DNA of 64,000 nucleotides from Falsiroseomonas frigidaquae (GCF_012163145.1 NZ_JAAVTX010000005.1:434001-498000); one strand, 5' to 3'. Shown: positions 33,697 through 44,068, counted from the first letter of the stretch. The notes: generated by a model from the sequence alone, not told the origin. Made by a program: numbers and translations.

Positions 33697-34497
33697 ATGA
33701 GCGATCCGACGCAACTGCCGGATGGCGCAGGACTGGCCGGTCGGATTGCCATCGTCGCCGCCCCCACCGACCTGGCTGCGGAAGCCATGGCGCGACTGGT
33801 GGCTCAGTACGGCAATTCGACATTGGACCATGCCCGCGTGGTCGTCGCGCTGGGCGGTGACGGCCTTATGCTTGAGACACAGCACCGCCTGCTGGGCCGT
33901 AACCTGCCGGTCTATGGCATGAACTGCGGCAGTGTCGGCTTCCTGATGAACGATTTCCGGGACGAGAGCCTCCCCGATCGCCTGGCGCTGGCCCAGGCAG
34001 CGACGCTGCATCCACTGCGGATGCGCGCCTATGTCGGCACGGGTGATCCAGTCGAGGCGCTGGCCATCAACGAGGTATCCCTGCTGCGGGAGACGCGCCA
34101 GGCGGCCAAGATCCGGATTCTCATCGACGGCAAGAAGCGGCTGGACGAGTTGATTTGCGACGGGGTCCTGGTTGCAACGCCAGCTGGCAGTACCGCCTAT
34201 AATCTGTCCGCGCACGGGCCGATCGTTCCCCTCGGCGCCAACCTCCTGCCATTGACCCCGATTTCCGCCTTCCGCCCCCGCCGTTGGCGCGGGGCGCTGC
34301 TGCCCGCAGAAGCGCGTGTGGTGTTCGAGGTACTGGAACATGACAAGCGCCCGGTGGCGGCGGTGGCGGATTATACCGAGGTGCGCGACGTCCGGCGCGT
34401 GGAGGTCTGGGAGGACCGCGAGGTCGCGCTGACCATGCTCTTCGACCCCGATCACGGCCTGTCGGAACGCATCATCGCGGAGCAGTTCACTGTCTGA
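33697..34497 (+). CDS. nadK: NAD kinase
   Basis: 266 residues from the ATG at 33697 (GGAG 9 nt upstream). Phosphorylates NAD to NADP. Signatures: [35 protein letters not shown], and [23 protein letters not shown]. Slightly shorter than enteric enzymes, as is common in alphaproteobacteria. Lies upstream of hisG with a 157-bp gap. Confidence 0.94.
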   Translation: MSDPTQLPDGAGLAGRIAIVAAPTDLAAEAMARLVAQYGNSTLDHARVVVALGGDGLMLETQHRLLGRNLPVYGMNCGSVGFLMNDFRDESLPDRLALAQAATLHPLRMRAYVGTGDPVEALAINEVSLLRETRQAAKIRILIDGKKRLDELICDGVLVATPAGSTAYNLSAHGPIVPLGANLLPLTPISAFRPRRWRGALLPAEARVVFEVLEHDKRPVAAVADYTEVRDVRRVEVWEDREVALTMLFDPDHGLSERIIAEQFTV

Positions 34498-34654
34498 AGC
34501 TCCGGCTGAAGCTCCGGCCAGCAAAGCAGCAGCGTCGCGAGGTTGACGCCGGCGCGCGCTTCTGCGATCCGCCGGGCGCATCCTGGTCGGGGTCATGGCC
34601 AGGTTGCCATTGAATCCGTGGCGGCCGCCCGCCGCCACGCTGCCAGGCCGGACC

Positions 34655-35374
34655 ATGGAAATCTCGACGACCGTGCCTCTTCCCGCCGATCCTTCCACCC
34701 CGGCAGAGGCGGGCGCCCCACTGGTGCTCGCCCTTCCGAAGGGCCGGATCCTGTCCGAACTGGGCCCGCTCCTGGCGCGCGCCGGCATCGCACCGGCCGC
34801 CGACTACGCCGACGAGGACAGTCGACGCCTACGCTTCGAGACCAACCATCCCAGCCTCGACGTGGTGCGGGTGCGGCCTTTCGACGTTGCCACCTTCGTC
34901 GCCCACGGCGCCGCGCAGATCGGTGTCTGCGGTGCGGATGTGCTGATGGAATTCGATTACGACCAGATCTACGCTCCGCTGGATCTGGGGATCGGACGGT
35001 GCCGGGTATCGGTCGCGGGTCCGCAGAGTTCCTCCACGGCTGAGGACATTGCTGCCTGGTCGCGCGTGACGGTCGCGACGAAGTACCCGACGATTGCCCA
35101 TCGGCACTTTGCCGCCAGGGGTGTCCAGGCCGAAATCGTGCATCTGAACGGCGCGATGGAGCTAGCGCCATCCCTGGGTCTTTCGCGCGTCATCGTTGAC
35201 CTTGTGCAGACCGGCTCCACCCTCCGCGCGAACGGCCTGGTGGAGACGGAGGTGATCGCGCAGGTCACCTCCCGCCTCATCGTCAACCGAACGGCGCTGA
35301 AGACCCGGCCGGAGGCGATCGGCGCCTGGATTGCCCGCTTCCGGGCAGCCATGGCGGAGCTTCACGCGCGATGA
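34655..35374 (+). CDS. hisG: ATP phosphoribosyltransferase, short form HisG
   Basis: 239 residues from the ATG at 34655; an in-frame ATG at 34595 exists but adds a non-family tail. First step of histidine synthesis. Signatures LALPKGRILSELGPLL, FDVATFVAHGAAQIGVCGADVL, and DLVQTGSTLRANGLVE. The C-terminal regulatory domain of long HisG is absent, so the enzyme should need a HisZ partner, not present here. Overlaps hisD by 4 nt. Confidence 0.94.
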   Translation: MEISTTVPLPADPSTPAEAGAPLVLALPKGRILSELGPLLARAGIAPAADYADEDSRRLRFETNHPSLDVVRVRPFDVATFVAHGAAQIGVCGADVLMEFDYDQIYAPLDLGIGRCRVSVAGPQSSSTAEDIAAWSRVTVATKYPTIAHRHFAARGVQAEIVHLNGAMELAPSLGLSRVIVDLVQTGSTLRANGLVETEVIAQVTSRLIVNRTALKTRPEAIGAWIARFRAAMAELHAR

Positions 35375-36678
35375 TCTGGCTCGATACCTCCGAACCCGGT
35401 TTCGAGACGGGCTTCCAGGCGCTGCTGAACGATGGGCGGGATACGACGACCCGCGTGGATGCAGCCGTTGCCGGCATCATCGAAGCCGTCCGGAAGGATG
35501 GCGACGCCGCATTGCTGGATCTCACCCGTCGCTTTGACCGCTGGAATCCCCCCACCGCCGGCGCGCTGCGGGTGCCGCCGGCGGAATTGGAAGCGGCGGC
35601 GGCAACCGTGCCGGCCGAACAGATCGCGGCGCTTCAGGTGGCGGCACGCAGGATCGAGGCCTTCCACAAGGCTCAGCTTCCCGCCGATATTTCAATGACG
35701 GATGCCGAGGGTGTGCGGACCGGCCTGCGCTGGGGTCCAATTGATGCTGTCGGTCTGTATGTGCCAGGCGGCAAGGCGGCCTATCCTTCCTCTGTTCTGA
35801 TGAATGCCCTGCCAGCGCGTGTGGGAGGGGTGCCGCGCATAGCCATGTGCGTGCCGACACCGGATGGCGCCCTGAACCCGCTGGTCATGGCCGCGGCCAA
35901 GCTGGCCGGGGTCAGCGAGGTCTGGCGCATTGGCGGCGCTCAGGCCGTCGCCGCACTCGCGTGGGGCACGCAGACCGTGGCGCCGGTGGATCGCATCGTC
36001 GGCCCGGGCAATGCCTATGTGGCGGAGGCCAAGCGGCAGGTCTTCGGCCGCGTCGGGATCGACAGCATCGCCGGTCCGTCGGAGGTGGTGGTCCTGGCAG
36101 ATGCCGAGAACAACCCGCGACATGTGGCCCTGGACCTGCTGGCCCAGGCCGAGCACGACGAAGCGGCCCAGTCCATCCTGATCACGGATGATGCCGAGTT
36201 CGGCCGCAGCGTGGTGGCGGCTCTCCGGGACGAGCTGACGCGCCTGCCGCGTGCGGCGATTGCCGGCGCATCCTGGGAACGACATGGAGCTGTCGTCGTG
36301 GTGCAGGACTGGCAGCAGGCGGTGGAGTTGACCAACCGGCTGGCGCCCGAACACCTGCAGATCATGACATCCAGCCCGCGCGAGCTACTGGCCGGCATCC
36401 GTCATGCCGGCGCGGCATTCCTTGGACGCTTCTGTCCGGAGGCCATTGGCGACTACGTCGCCGGCCCGAACCACGTCCTGCCTACCGGGCGTACCGCACG
36501 CTTCGCCTCCGGACTTTCGGTCTTCGATTTCCTCAAGCGCACCACCTGGGTGGAAACCGATGCAGCCGCTCTTGCGGCTATCGGCCCGGCAGCGGTGACG
36601 CTTGCGAGGGCCGAGGGTCTCGGCGCGCATGCGATGAGCGTGGCGGCTCGTTTGGAACTTAACGACCGGCGTCCTTGA
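35371..36678 (+). CDS. hisD: Histidinol dehydrogenase HisD
   Basis: 435 residues. Last two oxidation steps of histidine synthesis. Zinc- and NAD-binding signatures: GLYVPGGKAAYPSSVLMN, IGGAQAVAALAWGT, VDRIVGPGNAYVAEAKR, AEHDEAAQSILIT and PEAIGDYVAGPNHVLPTGRTARF. Standard length and translationally coupled to hisG. Confidence 0.96.
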   Translation: MIWLDTSEPGFETGFQALLNDGRDTTTRVDAAVAGIIEAVRKDGDAALLDLTRRFDRWNPPTAGALRVPPAELEAAAATVPAEQIAALQVAARRIEAFHKAQLPADISMTDAEGVRTGLRWGPIDAVGLYVPGGKAAYPSSVLMNALPARVGGVPRIAMCVPTPDGALNPLVMAAAKLAGVSEVWRIGGAQAVAALAWGTQTVAPVDRIVGPGNAYVAEAKRQVFGRVGIDSIAGPSEVVVLADAENNPRHVALDLLAQAEHDEAAQSILITDDAEFGRSVVAALRDELTRLPRAAIAGASWERHGAVVVVQDWQQAVELTNRLAPEHLQIMTSSPRELLAGIRHAGAAFLGRFCPEAIGDYVAGPNHVLPTGRTARFASGLSVFDFLKRTTWVETDAAALAAIGPAAVTLARAEGLGAHAMSVAARLELNDRRP

Positions 36679-36796
36679 CCGCGCGCCTCGCCGCGCTCAT
36701 GTTCCGCGCCACTTTGCGCCCCGGCGCGAAACCCCTCAAGTCGCGCTTTGCCGGCCTTGGCCGTGCGGGCCGTTATGACTCCGATGAAGGATCTGC

Positions 36797-37015
36797 ATGT
36801 CGAAAGAGGACATGATCGAGTTCAGCGGCACCGTTGTGGAGCTGCTGCCCAACGCGATGTTTCGCGTCAAGCTCGACAACGACCACATGGTGCTGGCCCA
36901 TACGAGCGGAAAAATGCGGAAGAACCGCATCCGAGTGCTGGCCGGTGACAGGGTGAACGTGGAAATGACACCCTACGACCTGACCAAGGGGCGTATCACC
37001 TTCCGCTTCAAGTAG
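36797..37015 (+). CDS. infA: Translation initiation factor IF-1
   Basis: 72 residues, exact family length, an OB fold beginning [20 protein letters not shown] and ending [18 protein letters not shown] 5 nt before the ATG is a strong ribosome site. Begins the infA-maf-rng-yacG block; the 118 bp before it likely hold its promoter, though no clear consensus was seen. Confidence 0.97.
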   Translation: MSKEDMIEFSGTVVELLPNAMFRVKLDNDHMVLAHTSGKMRKNRIRVLAGDRVNVEMTPYDLTKGRITFRFK

Positions 37016-37024
37016 GCTGCGGAA

Positions 37025-37630
37025 ATGCCGGCTTCGCCTGGCAAGGTTCTGGAACGCCCCAGGCTCGTGCTCGCTTCTGCTAGCCCGAGGCGCCTGGAAC
37101 TTCTCGCGCGAATCGGTGTGACACCCGATGATGTGCGACCGACCGAGATCGACGAGACTCCCCTCAAATCGGAACTCCCGCGCTCCCTCGCCATCCGGCT
37201 TGCGGCGGGGAAGGCGCTGGCGGGTGCATCGCTGACGCCGGACGCCCTGGTGCTCGCTGCCGACACGGTGGTCGGCCTGGGACGGCGCGTTCTGGGAAAG
37301 CCGGCCGATGAAGCTGAGGCCGCTCGCTTCCTGGGCCTACTTTCCGGCCGCAGGCACCGGGTCATTACGGCGGTCTGCCTGGCTCATCCGGAAGGCCAGC
37401 GAACTGCGCGTCTGGTTACCACGGTGCTTGCCTTTCAGAGATTGACCCAGGCGCAGATCGAGGACCATGTCGCGTCCGGCGAGTGGCGCGGCGTCGCTGG
37501 CGGCTATCAGATCCAGCGGCGGGCCGAGATGTATGTGCGCTTCCTCTCCGGCAGCCACTCCAATGTCGTGGGACTTCCTCTGTTCGAGACGGCCCAGTTG
37601 CTCCGCGGAGCAGGTTGGCTTCGCCCGTGA
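37025..37630 (+). CDS. maf: Maf-family nucleoside triphosphate pyrophosphatase
   Basis: 201 residues. House-cleaning NTP pyrophosphatase that removes non-canonical nucleotides. Signatures LVLASASPRRLELLARIGV, ALVLAADTVVGLGRRVLGKP and GVAGGYQIQRRAEMYV. It starts 9 bp after infA and its stop overlaps the RNase gene start (GTGA). Confidence 0.93.
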   Translation: MPASPGKVLERPRLVLASASPRRLELLARIGVTPDDVRPTEIDETPLKSELPRSLAIRLAAGKALAGASLTPDALVLAADTVVGLGRRVLGKPADEAEAARFLGLLSGRRHRVITAVCLAHPEGQRTARLVTTVLAFQRLTQAQIEDHVASGEWRGVAGGYQIQRRAEMYVRFLSGSHSNVVGLPLFETAQLLRGAGWLRP

Positions 37631-38793
37631 CCGGCGACGCGGAGATCCGCGTCAGCGTCTCACCCGGCGAAGTGCGGGTCGCCGGCCTCCTTCGCGGCAC
37701 ACTTGAGGTAGCTTCCATCGAGCGGGCAGGTCAGCCTGACGGGGTGGGTGACCTGCACCTGGCGCGGGTCACGGCGATCCTGCCGGCCATGAGTGGCGCT
37801 TTCCTCCTCCTGGGCGACAATCTTACGGGCTTCCTTCCCGAGAGCGAGCTGCAACCGCCCCGCCAAGCCATCGCCAAGGCCTTGCATGAGGGTCAGACGC
37901 TGGCGGTGCGGATCATCCGCGCAGCCCAGGGCGGCAAGGGCCCCAGACTGACGGCCCGGCTGACCGCGGAGGAGCAGGCGGTTGCCCTGTCTGCCGAGAG
38001 GCGGGTACCGTGCCTCCTGAGCCGGGGCCCGAGCCCTGCATTGCGACTGGCACGAATGTGGCCAGACGCACCGCTGGTGACCGACGGGCCGGATTCAGCC
38101 GCGAGCCTTCGGAAGGCCTTGGGCACCGGGCGGGTGACCCTGCGCCTGGCTGGCGCTTTCGATCCTGAGTTGGAGGCCGATTTCGACAATCTGGCCAATC
38201 CGCGCGTGGCGCTGGAGGGTGGCGCGAGCCTACTCATCTATCCGACACCGGCGCTTACCGCCATAGATGTCGATTCTGGCAGTATTGCCGGCTCGCGAGA
38301 TGCGGCGGCCCATGCGCTTCTGAATCAGGTAGCCATCAACGCCGTGGCGCGGCAGATCAGATTGCGCAACCTTGCCGGTGCCATCCTCGTGGATTTTGCA
38401 GGGCTTCCCATCCGGCGCCGCGAGTCTCTGGTGGCGCCGCTCGCCGCCGCTCTTGAAACTGATCCTTTGGACGCAAAGCTGCTCGGCATGACCCGACTCG
38501 GATTGATGGAGATCGTGCGGCCTCGCATTCACCCGCCCCTTCACGAGATTTTGGGACTACCTCCCTCCCCCCTGACGCTGGGCCTGGCTGCGATGCGGCA
38601 GGCTCTGCGCGAGGTGGCGGCGCTTCAGGGTACTGCCCTCGCCCTGGTGGCCGCGCCGGAGGTCATTCAGGCGATCAGAGCTTCGCCAGATGCGGAGGAG
38701 GCCTATCGGCGCCAGGCAGGTCGCCCGCTGCTGCTGCGGCAGGATGCGTGTCTGCGGCCGGGTCAGGAGCAGGTGATGAGGGTAGAGGGATGA
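37627..38793 (+). CDS. rng: Ribonuclease E/G family protein (RNase G-like)
   Basis: 388 residues from a GTG inside the maf stop. S1-like N-terminal part ([34 protein letters not shown]) and the DNase I-like catalytic region with the two metal aspartates in [11 protein letters not shown] and [10 protein letters not shown]. It is shorter than E. coli RNase G (489), and I see no obvious CxxC zinc link, so processing activity is likely but not certain. Sits in a conserved alphaproteobacterial order with maf and yacG. Confidence 0.85.
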   Translation: MTGDAEIRVSVSPGEVRVAGLLRGTLEVASIERAGQPDGVGDLHLARVTAILPAMSGAFLLLGDNLTGFLPESELQPPRQAIAKALHEGQTLAVRIIRAAQGGKGPRLTARLTAEEQAVALSAERRVPCLLSRGPSPALRLARMWPDAPLVTDGPDSAASLRKALGTGRVTLRLAGAFDPELEADFDNLANPRVALEGGASLLIYPTPALTAIDVDSGSIAGSRDAAAHALLNQVAINAVARQIRLRNLAGAILVDFAGLPIRRRESLVAPLAAALETDPLDAKLLGMTRLGLMEIVRPRIHPPLHEILGLPPSPLTLGLAAMRQALREVAALQGTALALVAAPEVIQAIRASPDAEEAYRRQAGRPLLLRQDACLRPGQEQVMRVEG

Positions 38794-38978
38794 AGCCGCA
38801 GCAAGAACCGCCTCGGCGCGGCCGCCGGTGCCCGATCTGCAGCCGCGCTCTCACCAGCCCAGGCGCCCGCTTCTGCTCGGACCGCTGCTCGAACGTCGAT
38901 CTCGGGCGTTGGCTGAACGGCGACTACGCCATCCCCGTCCGGGACGATCCCGATGGCGAAACTGAGACCGAATCCTGA
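38790..38978 (+). CDS. yacG: DNA gyrase inhibitor YacG (zinc-binding)
   Basis: 62 residues from the ATG that overlaps the RNase stop. Four zinc cysteines in CPICSRAL and [19 protein letters not shown], the family hallmark. In E. coli it binds GyrB and blocks gyrase. Last gene of the block before tRNA-Phe. Confidence 0.92.
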   Translation: MKPQQEPPRRGRRCPICSRALTSPGARFCSDRCSNVDLGRWLNGDYAIPVRDDPDGETETES

Positions 38979-39036
38979 GCCCCGTATGGGTGGACAGGGT
39001 GCCGACCTTCGGCTATCACGCGCGCCTCTGCCACGG

Positions 39037-39052
39037 CGGACCGCAAGGTCCG
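39037..39052. other. Short GNRA hairpin before tRNA-Phe
   Basis: CGGACC-GCAA-GGTCCG, a perfect 6-bp stem with a GNRA tetraloop, between yacG and the tRNA start 11 bp later. Possibly a termination or RNA processing element; no T-run follows. Confidence 0.3.
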
Positions 39053-39062
39053 ACCCGCTTGG

Positions 39063-39138
39063 GCCCAGGTAGCTCAGTTGGTAGAGCATGCGACTGAAAA
39101 TCGCAGTGTCGGTGGTTCGATTCCGCCCCTGGGCACCA
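39063..39138 (+). tRNA. tRNA-Phe (GAA anticodon)
   Basis: A 76-nt cloverleaf including an encoded CCA end. Acceptor arms GCCCAGG / CCTGGGC pair perfectly. D arm TAGCTCAGTTGGTAGAGCA; anticodon stem TGCGA/TCGCA around loop CTGAAAA (anticodon GAA); T arm GGTGGTTCGATTCCGCC. Phenylalanine identity follows from the anticodon. Confidence 0.97.
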
Positions 39139-39259
39139 TTCCCCGCGAACATCGCGTACTCTCCGCCGGTAGGCGCCGCAGTTCTGTCCTAAGCAGCACG
39201 CAGCAATGCACAGGCTGACCTAAGCCGCGACGTATACATTGCAGGCCGCCAAAAATTTC

Positions 39260-39282
39260 GATCAGGCTGACGCTGCCTGATC
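39260..39282. promoter_or_regulatory. Inverted repeat upstream of livH
   Basis: GATCAGGC-N7-GCCTGATC, a perfect 8-bp inverted repeat, in the 239-bp gap between tRNA-Phe and livH. Read on the minus strand it is followed by GAAATTTTTGG, terminator-like, yet no gene reads toward it. On the plus strand it may be an operator for the liv operon. The rest of the gap shows no gene. Confidence 0.4.
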
Positions 39283-39377
39283 TGGTGTCGCTTCGGGGTC
39301 GGCTCCAAAACCGCTTGCACAGACTGTCCTGTTGCGTGACGGTCGCCATATCGGTGCTGCCCCAGAAGGACTGAACC

Positions 39378-40292
39378 TTGGCCTACGCGCTCCAGCAATT
39401 GATCAATGGAATCAGCCTTGGGATGATCTATGGCCTGATCGCGGTTGGCTACACGATGGTCTATGGGATCATCGGCATGATCAACTTCGCCCATGGCGAC
39501 ATCTTCATGGTCGGCGCATTCGTGGCGCTGGTGGCGATCCTGATGCTCATGTCGGGCGATCTGATGCATGGGCCGGCGGCAATCCTGCTGGTGCTGGTCA
39601 TCTCGATGGGGTTCACGGCACTCTATGGCTGGACCGTGGAGCGCATCGCCTACAGGCCGCTGCGTGGCAGCTTTCGTCTTGCGCCGCTGATTTCCGCCAT
39701 CGGCATGTCCATCGTGCTGCAGAACTTCGTCCAGGTCAGCCAAGGTGCGCGGGTCAAGCCGCTGGAACCGCAGCTGGTAGGCGGAATCGAGTTGATGCGC
39801 GACGGTAACTTCGTCGTGCAATTGTCCTACATGCAGATACTGATCATCGTCTCGACTTTGACGGTGCTCACCGTGTTCACCTGGCTCGTCACGCGGACAG
39901 CTTTGGGCAGGGCGATGCGTGCCTGTGAGCAGGACCGCAAGATGGCATCTCTCATTGGCATCAATACCGACAGGACGATCAGTCTGGCGTTCGTCATCGG
40001 TGCTGCCCTCGCCGCAGTGGCCGGCACGCTTTACTTGCTGCGCTACGGGATCGCGGATTTCTTCATGGGCTTCATAGTAGGCGTGAAGGCATTCACCGCC
40101 GCGGTTCTTGGAGGCATCGGTAGCCTTCCGGGTGCGGTACTAGGCGGATTGCTCATCGGGCTCATCGAGACGTTCTGGTCTGCCTACTTCTCCGTTCAGT
40201 ACAAGGACGTAGCCGCCTTCGGTATTCTGGTACTCGCCCTTGTATTCCTGCCCACCGGCCTGCTTGGGCGGCAGGAGGTCGAGAAGGTATGA
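39378..40292 (+). CDS. livH: Branched-chain amino-acid ABC transporter permease LivH
   Basis: 304 residues. TTG start with AAGGA 7 nt upstream. About eight membrane spans; LivH signatures [31 protein letters not shown] and [24 protein letters not shown]. First of four genes, livHMGF, joined by 4-nt overlaps, that import branched-chain amino acids or related compounds. A periplasmic binding protein gene is missing here. Confidence 0.93.
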   Translation: MAYALQQLINGISLGMIYGLIAVGYTMVYGIIGMINFAHGDIFMVGAFVALVAILMLMSGDLMHGPAAILLVLVISMGFTALYGWTVERIAYRPLRGSFRLAPLISAIGMSIVLQNFVQVSQGARVKPLEPQLVGGIELMRDGNFVVQLSYMQILIIVSTLTVLTVFTWLVTRTALGRAMRACEQDRKMASLIGINTDRTISLAFVIGAALAAVAGTLYLLRYGIADFFMGFIVGVKAFTAAVLGGIGSLPGAVLGGLLIGLIETFWSAYFSVQYKDVAAFGILVLALVFLPTGLLGRQEVEKV

Positions 40293-41605
40293 CCGCTCCG
40301 GCTGCGGTCCCTGCTCTAGGAATAACGGCTCGGCTGCGGGCCGCATTGGTGGACGCCTCCAAGGCGACGGTTGTGGCCTTCGGGTTGTTCTTCATCATGG
40401 TCGGGCTCCGCACGGATGTGAGTCCGACCGGGGCCTTGTTCCTGCGCACCCGGTGGCTCGATGTGGCGTTGCTCTGTGCGGCCGTGTTCGTTTCGCGGCT
40501 CGCGCTTGCCCTCTGGCTGGGTCGCCGAAAGCCGGAGGTCGGGCCTGCCTGGCAAGCCGCCGCACTCTCCCGCGCCGGCCTGCTGTTTGGCCCTGCGCTG
40601 CTTGCCCTGGCACTGATCCTACCTTTCGTGCCGGGTATCGGCCGCTACGAATTGGACCTGGGTATCCTGGTCCTGACCTATGTGATGCTGGGCTGGGGCC
40701 TCAACATCGTCGTGGGCCTGGCCGGCCTTCTCGACCTGGGTTACGTCGCCTTCTACGCCGTCGGTGCCTACGCCTATGCGCTGTTGGCACAGTATTTCGG
40801 ACTCTCGTTCTGGATCTGCCTGCCGCTCGCCGGCATCCTCGCCGCGTTCTGGGGCGTGCTGCTGGGCTTCCCGGTGCTGCGCCTGCGCGGTGACTACCTG
40901 GCTATCGTGACCCTGGCCTTCGGCGAGATCATCCGGATCGTGCTGCTCAACTGGGTCGAGCTGACCGGCGGACCGAACGGCATTTCCGGCATCCCCCGCC
41001 CCACTTTTTTTGGACTGCCCTTCAGCATGAGCGGCGGCCCGCAGACCTTTGCAGGATTCTTCGGCCTTGAGCCGAGCCCGTCGCACCGGGTCATCTTCCT
41101 CTACTACTTGATCCTGGCGCTTGCTCTGCTGACCAACTGGGTCGCCATCCGCATCCGCAGGCAGCCGATTGGCCGGGCGTGGGAGGCGCTGCGGGAAGAC
41201 GAAATCGCCTGCCGCGCACTCGGCATCAACATCACCAACACCAAGCTCACGGCCTTCGCCCTTGGCGCCATGTTTGCAGGCTTTGCCGGGGCCTTCTTCG
41301 CCACGCGACAGGCCTTCATCAGCCCGGAGAGCTTCACCTTCATCGAATCGGCCATCATTCTGGCGATCGTCGTCCTGGGCGGGCTCGGTAGCCAGATCGG
41401 CATTGCGGTAGCAGCGATCGTCATGATCGGCGGTTTCGAGCTGTTCCGAGACCTGGACGAGTACCGGATGCTGGTTTTCGGAGCCGCCATGGTGGTCATC
41501 ATGGTGCTGCGGCCACGTGGGCTTGTTGGCTCCCGCGCCCCCAGCGTGTTGCTGGGTGAGCAGCGCCGCATCGATGCCCGCTTCGTTGGCGAGGGCCGCG
41601 GATGA
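40289..41605 (+). CDS. livM: Branched-chain amino-acid ABC transporter permease LivM
   Basis: 438 residues, the long LivM form with an extra N-terminal membrane section (about 1-115) like E. coli LivM. Core signatures [33 protein letters not shown] and [21 protein letters not shown]. The stop overlaps livG by 4 nt. Confidence 0.92.
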   Translation: MTAPAAVPALGITARLRAALVDASKATVVAFGLFFIMVGLRTDVSPTGALFLRTRWLDVALLCAAVFVSRLALALWLGRRKPEVGPAWQAAALSRAGLLFGPALLALALILPFVPGIGRYELDLGILVLTYVMLGWGLNIVVGLAGLLDLGYVAFYAVGAYAYALLAQYFGLSFWICLPLAGILAAFWGVLLGFPVLRLRGDYLAIVTLAFGEIIRIVLLNWVELTGGPNGISGIPRPTFFGLPFSMSGGPQTFAGFFGLEPSPSHRVIFLYYLILALALLTNWVAIRIRRQPIGRAWEALREDEIACRALGINITNTKLTAFALGAMFAGFAGAFFATRQAFISPESFTFIESAIILAIVVLGGLGSQIGIAVAAIVMIGGFELFRDLDEYRMLVFGAAMVVIMVLRPRGLVGSRAPSVLLGEQRRIDARFVGEGRG

Positions 41606-42444
41606 ACGCGTCCAGACAGCACCAGCCCGGGGCCGAGATCCTGCGCGTAGATGGGATCAGCATGCGGTTCGGTGGGCTCCTGGCCGTCGACGCCGTGGAT
41701 TTCCAGGTGCAGCGCGGCAGCATCACCGCTCTGATCGGGCCTAACGGCGCCGGCAAGACCACGGTCTTCAACTGCATCACCGGCTTTTACCGCCCGACCG
41801 GAGGCCAGATCAGCCTTCGACGTTCCGACGGCAGCATTGCCAGCCTGCACAGGCTCAAGGACCACCGGATCGCCCGCGCCGGCGTCGCCCGCACCTTTCA
41901 GAACATCCGGCTATTCGCGGGCATGACGGTGCTGGAGAACCTGCTCATCGCACAACACGTCAAGCTGCAGAAGGCGACCGGCTTCGGCATTGGCGCCATG
42001 CTTGGCTTTCCTGGCTACCGCGCCGCGGAGGCGGAGGCGATTGACCGCGCGGTGGAATGGCTGCGGGCAATCAACCTGCTGGATCGTGCGGATGACGCCG
42101 CCGGCGGCCTGCCCTATGGCGCGCAGCGTCGTCTGGAGATTGCGCGGGCGATGTGCACGATGCCTGCGCTGCTCTGCCTTGACGAACCGGCAGCGGGGCT
42201 GAACCCGCGGGAATCAGACGATCTGGCCAAGCTGCTTGTCAGCATCCGCGACGGCACGGCCACACGCAGCGCTGCCACCTCCATCCTGCTGATCGAGCAT
42301 GACATGGGCATTGTCATGCGGATCTCAGACCATGTTGTCGTACTGGATCACGGCCGGAAAATCGCCGAAGGCACGCCGGAGCAGATCCGCAGCGACCGCC
42401 ATGTCATCGCCGCCTATCTTGGCGAGGATGAGGACGCGGCATGA
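41602..42444 (+). CDS. livG: Branched-chain amino-acid ABC transporter ATPase LivG
   Basis: 280 residues. Walker [13 protein letters not shown], the LivG-type loop [22 protein letters not shown], signature region [16 protein letters not shown] (LSGGQ replaced by YGAQR as usual in LivG), and Walker [12 protein letters not shown]. Overlaps livM and livF by 4 nt each. Confidence 0.94.
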   Translation: MNASRQHQPGAEILRVDGISMRFGGLLAVDAVDFQVQRGSITALIGPNGAGKTTVFNCITGFYRPTGGQISLRRSDGSIASLHRLKDHRIARAGVARTFQNIRLFAGMTVLENLLIAQHVKLQKATGFGIGAMLGFPGYRAAEAEAIDRAVEWLRAINLLDRADDAAGGLPYGAQRRLEIARAMCTMPALLCLDEPAAGLNPRESDDLAKLLVSIRDGTATRSAATSILLIEHDMGIVMRISDHVVVLDHGRKIAEGTPEQIRSDRHVIAAYLGEDEDAA

Positions 42445-43160
42445 AGACGACGATGCTGGAGGTCGACAACCTGGCGACCGGCTACGGTGCGGTCCAGGCC
42501 CTGAAGGGCGTGTCCCTGCATGTAGACCGAGGCGAGATTGTCACCTTGATCGGCGCCAACGGGGCCGGCAAATCGACCCTGCTGATGAGCATCTGCGGTG
42601 ATCCTCGCGCAAGGTCTGGCCGCATCATGCTGGATGGCGAGGACATAACTGCAAAGCCGACGCATGAGATCATGAGGAGCGGCGTCGCGCAGTCTCCTGA
42701 GGGGCGGCGCATCTTCCCACGCATGTCTGTACTGGAGAATCTGGTCCTGGGTGCGCAGGCCGCCGGCCAGGACCCCGCCCAGCAATTGCCGCGCGTATTC
42801 GACCTGTTCCCCCGCCTTCGGGAACGCCAGTCACAGCGCGGTGGCACCCTCTCCGGTGGCGAACAGCAGATGCTCGCGATAGGACGCGCGCTGATGTCGC
42901 GGCCGCGTTTGCTTCTTCTGGATGAACCATCTCTCGGACTGGCACCCCTGATATCGCGCCAGATCTTCGCCACAATCCGCGACCTGAATGAGCGTGAGGG
43001 GCTGACCGTGCTGCTGGTCGAGCAGAATGCGAACCAGGCGCTCCGCCTTGCCCATCGGGGCTACGTACTGGTTACCGGACGCATCACGATGAGTGGCAGC
43101 GGTGCGGAACTGCTGGCGCGGCCGGAGATTCGCGACGCTTACCTGGGCGGCGGCCACTGA
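42441..43160 (+). CDS. livF: Branched-chain amino-acid ABC transporter ATPase LivF
   Basis: 239 residues. Walker A GANGAGKSTLLM, GVAQSPEGRRIFPRMSVLENL (the LivF hallmark), signature TLSGGEQQMLAIGRAL, and Walker B LLLLDEPSLGLAP. Ends the liv operon; convergent with gluQ, stops 9 bp apart, no terminator hairpin seen. Confidence 0.94.
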   Translation: MKTTMLEVDNLATGYGAVQALKGVSLHVDRGEIVTLIGANGAGKSTLLMSICGDPRARSGRIMLDGEDITAKPTHEIMRSGVAQSPEGRRIFPRMSVLENLVLGAQAAGQDPAQQLPRVFDLFPRLRERQSQRGGTLSGGEQQMLAIGRALMSRPRLLLLDEPSLGLAPLISRQIFATIRDLNEREGLTVLLVEQNANQALRLAHRGYVLVTGRITMSGSGAELLARPEIRDAYLGGGH

Positions 43161-43169
43161 TCCGAGCGG

Positions 43170-44027
43170 TCAATCCGGAAAGCCGGCCAATGCCCTGACC
43201 TCAGCCGGGCTGGCGCCGCGGGCACTGAGGTCGCGTAGCGTCGGCGCCCCGTCGCGCTTCGACAGACGACGGCCGGCAGCATCGGCGAGCAGCGGATGAT
43301 GCGCGTAGCGTGGCTCCGGCCAGTTCATCAGCCGCTGCAGCAGGCGGTGCAGGTCTGTCGCCGGCAGCAGATCCTCGCCACGGGTGACCAACGTCACGCC
43401 ATCCTCTGCGTCATCATGGGTCACACACAGATGGTAGCTCGCAGGAACCTCCTTGCGCGCCAACACCACATCCCCGAACTGGGCCGGGTTGCACGCAATC
43501 CGGCCCCGCGTTGCTTCCTCGAAGGTGAGTGGCCCGTCTAGGCAGGCCAGCGCGCGCGACATGTTCAACCGCAGCGCGTGCGGTTCCCCGCTCGCCAAGC
43601 GAGCCGCCACCTTCGCCGGCGGAAGCCGTAGGCAAATACCCGGGTAGAGCGGTCCATCAGGTCCGTGCGGCGCCGAGGCGCTAGCAGCGATCTCGCGCGC
43701 GATCTCGCTGCGCGTGCAGAAGCAAGGGAACAGGAGGCCACGCTCTCGCAAGGACAGAAGCGTGCGCCGGTAGTCAGCCATATGACGCGACTGAATACGC
43801 ACCGGCCCATCCCAGTCGAGCCCAAGCCAGCGCAGATCCTCCAGGATCGCCTCCGTAAATTCCGGCCGGCAGCGGGTGCTGTCGATATCCTCGATCCGCA
43901 GCAGGAAGCGCCCCCTCCCCTGTCGCGCCGTCCGCCATGCCACCAGAGCCGCGTGGGCGTGTCCGAGATGAAGGAAGCCAGTCGGGCTAGGGGCGAAGCG
44001 CGTGACTGGGGGGCGGGTCGCGGTCAT
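43170..44027 (-). CDS. gluQ: Glutamyl-Q tRNA(Asp) synthetase GluQ
   Basis: 285 residues from the ATG at 44027. A truncated GluRS paralogue lacking the anticodon-binding domain; it attaches glutamate to queuosine of tRNA-Asp. FAPSPTGFLHLGHAHAAL (HIGH box), FLLRIEDIDSTRCRPEF, cysteines in FPCFCTRSE for zinc, and RRLSKRDGAPTL (KMSKS-like). An upstream in-frame extension was rejected as not family-like. Confidence 0.93.
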   Translation of the reverse strand: MTATRPPVTRFAPSPTGFLHLGHAHAALVAWRTARQGRGRFLLRIEDIDSTRCRPEFTEAILEDLRWLGLDWDGPVRIQSRHMADYRRTLLSLRERGLLFPCFCTRSEIAREIAASASAPHGPDGPLYPGICLRLPPAKVAARLASGEPHALRLNMSRALACLDGPLTFEEATRGRIACNPAQFGDVVLARKEVPASYHLCVTHDDAEDGVTLVTRGEDLLPATDLHRLLQRLMNWPEPRYAHHPLLADAAGRRLSKRDGAPTLRDLSARGASPAEVRALAGFPD

Positions 44028-44068
44028 GCTCCAGATGGCGTAGCCGAACCGCGGGAATCGGAGCAAGC

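Noticed and set aside
34496-34520. Two tandem copies of GAAGCTCCGGC after nadK
   Set aside because: A short 12-bp duplication in a gap of 157 bp; no hairpin or function evident.
38763-39152. Minus-strand frame with RNRTTDTAIFSRMLYQLSYLG
   Set aside because: Another recurrent false protein read from the antisense of a tRNA; it also covers yacG.
39074-39349. Minus-strand frame with RGGIEPPTLRFSVACSTN
   Set aside because: This is the well-known false protein produced by translating the antisense of a tRNA-Phe gene; the tRNA at 39063-39138 explains it.
39063-39377. tRNA-Phe as an integration site with a genomic island
   Set aside because: No integrase, no duplicate of the tRNA 3' end and no mobile genes downstream; liv genes follow directly.
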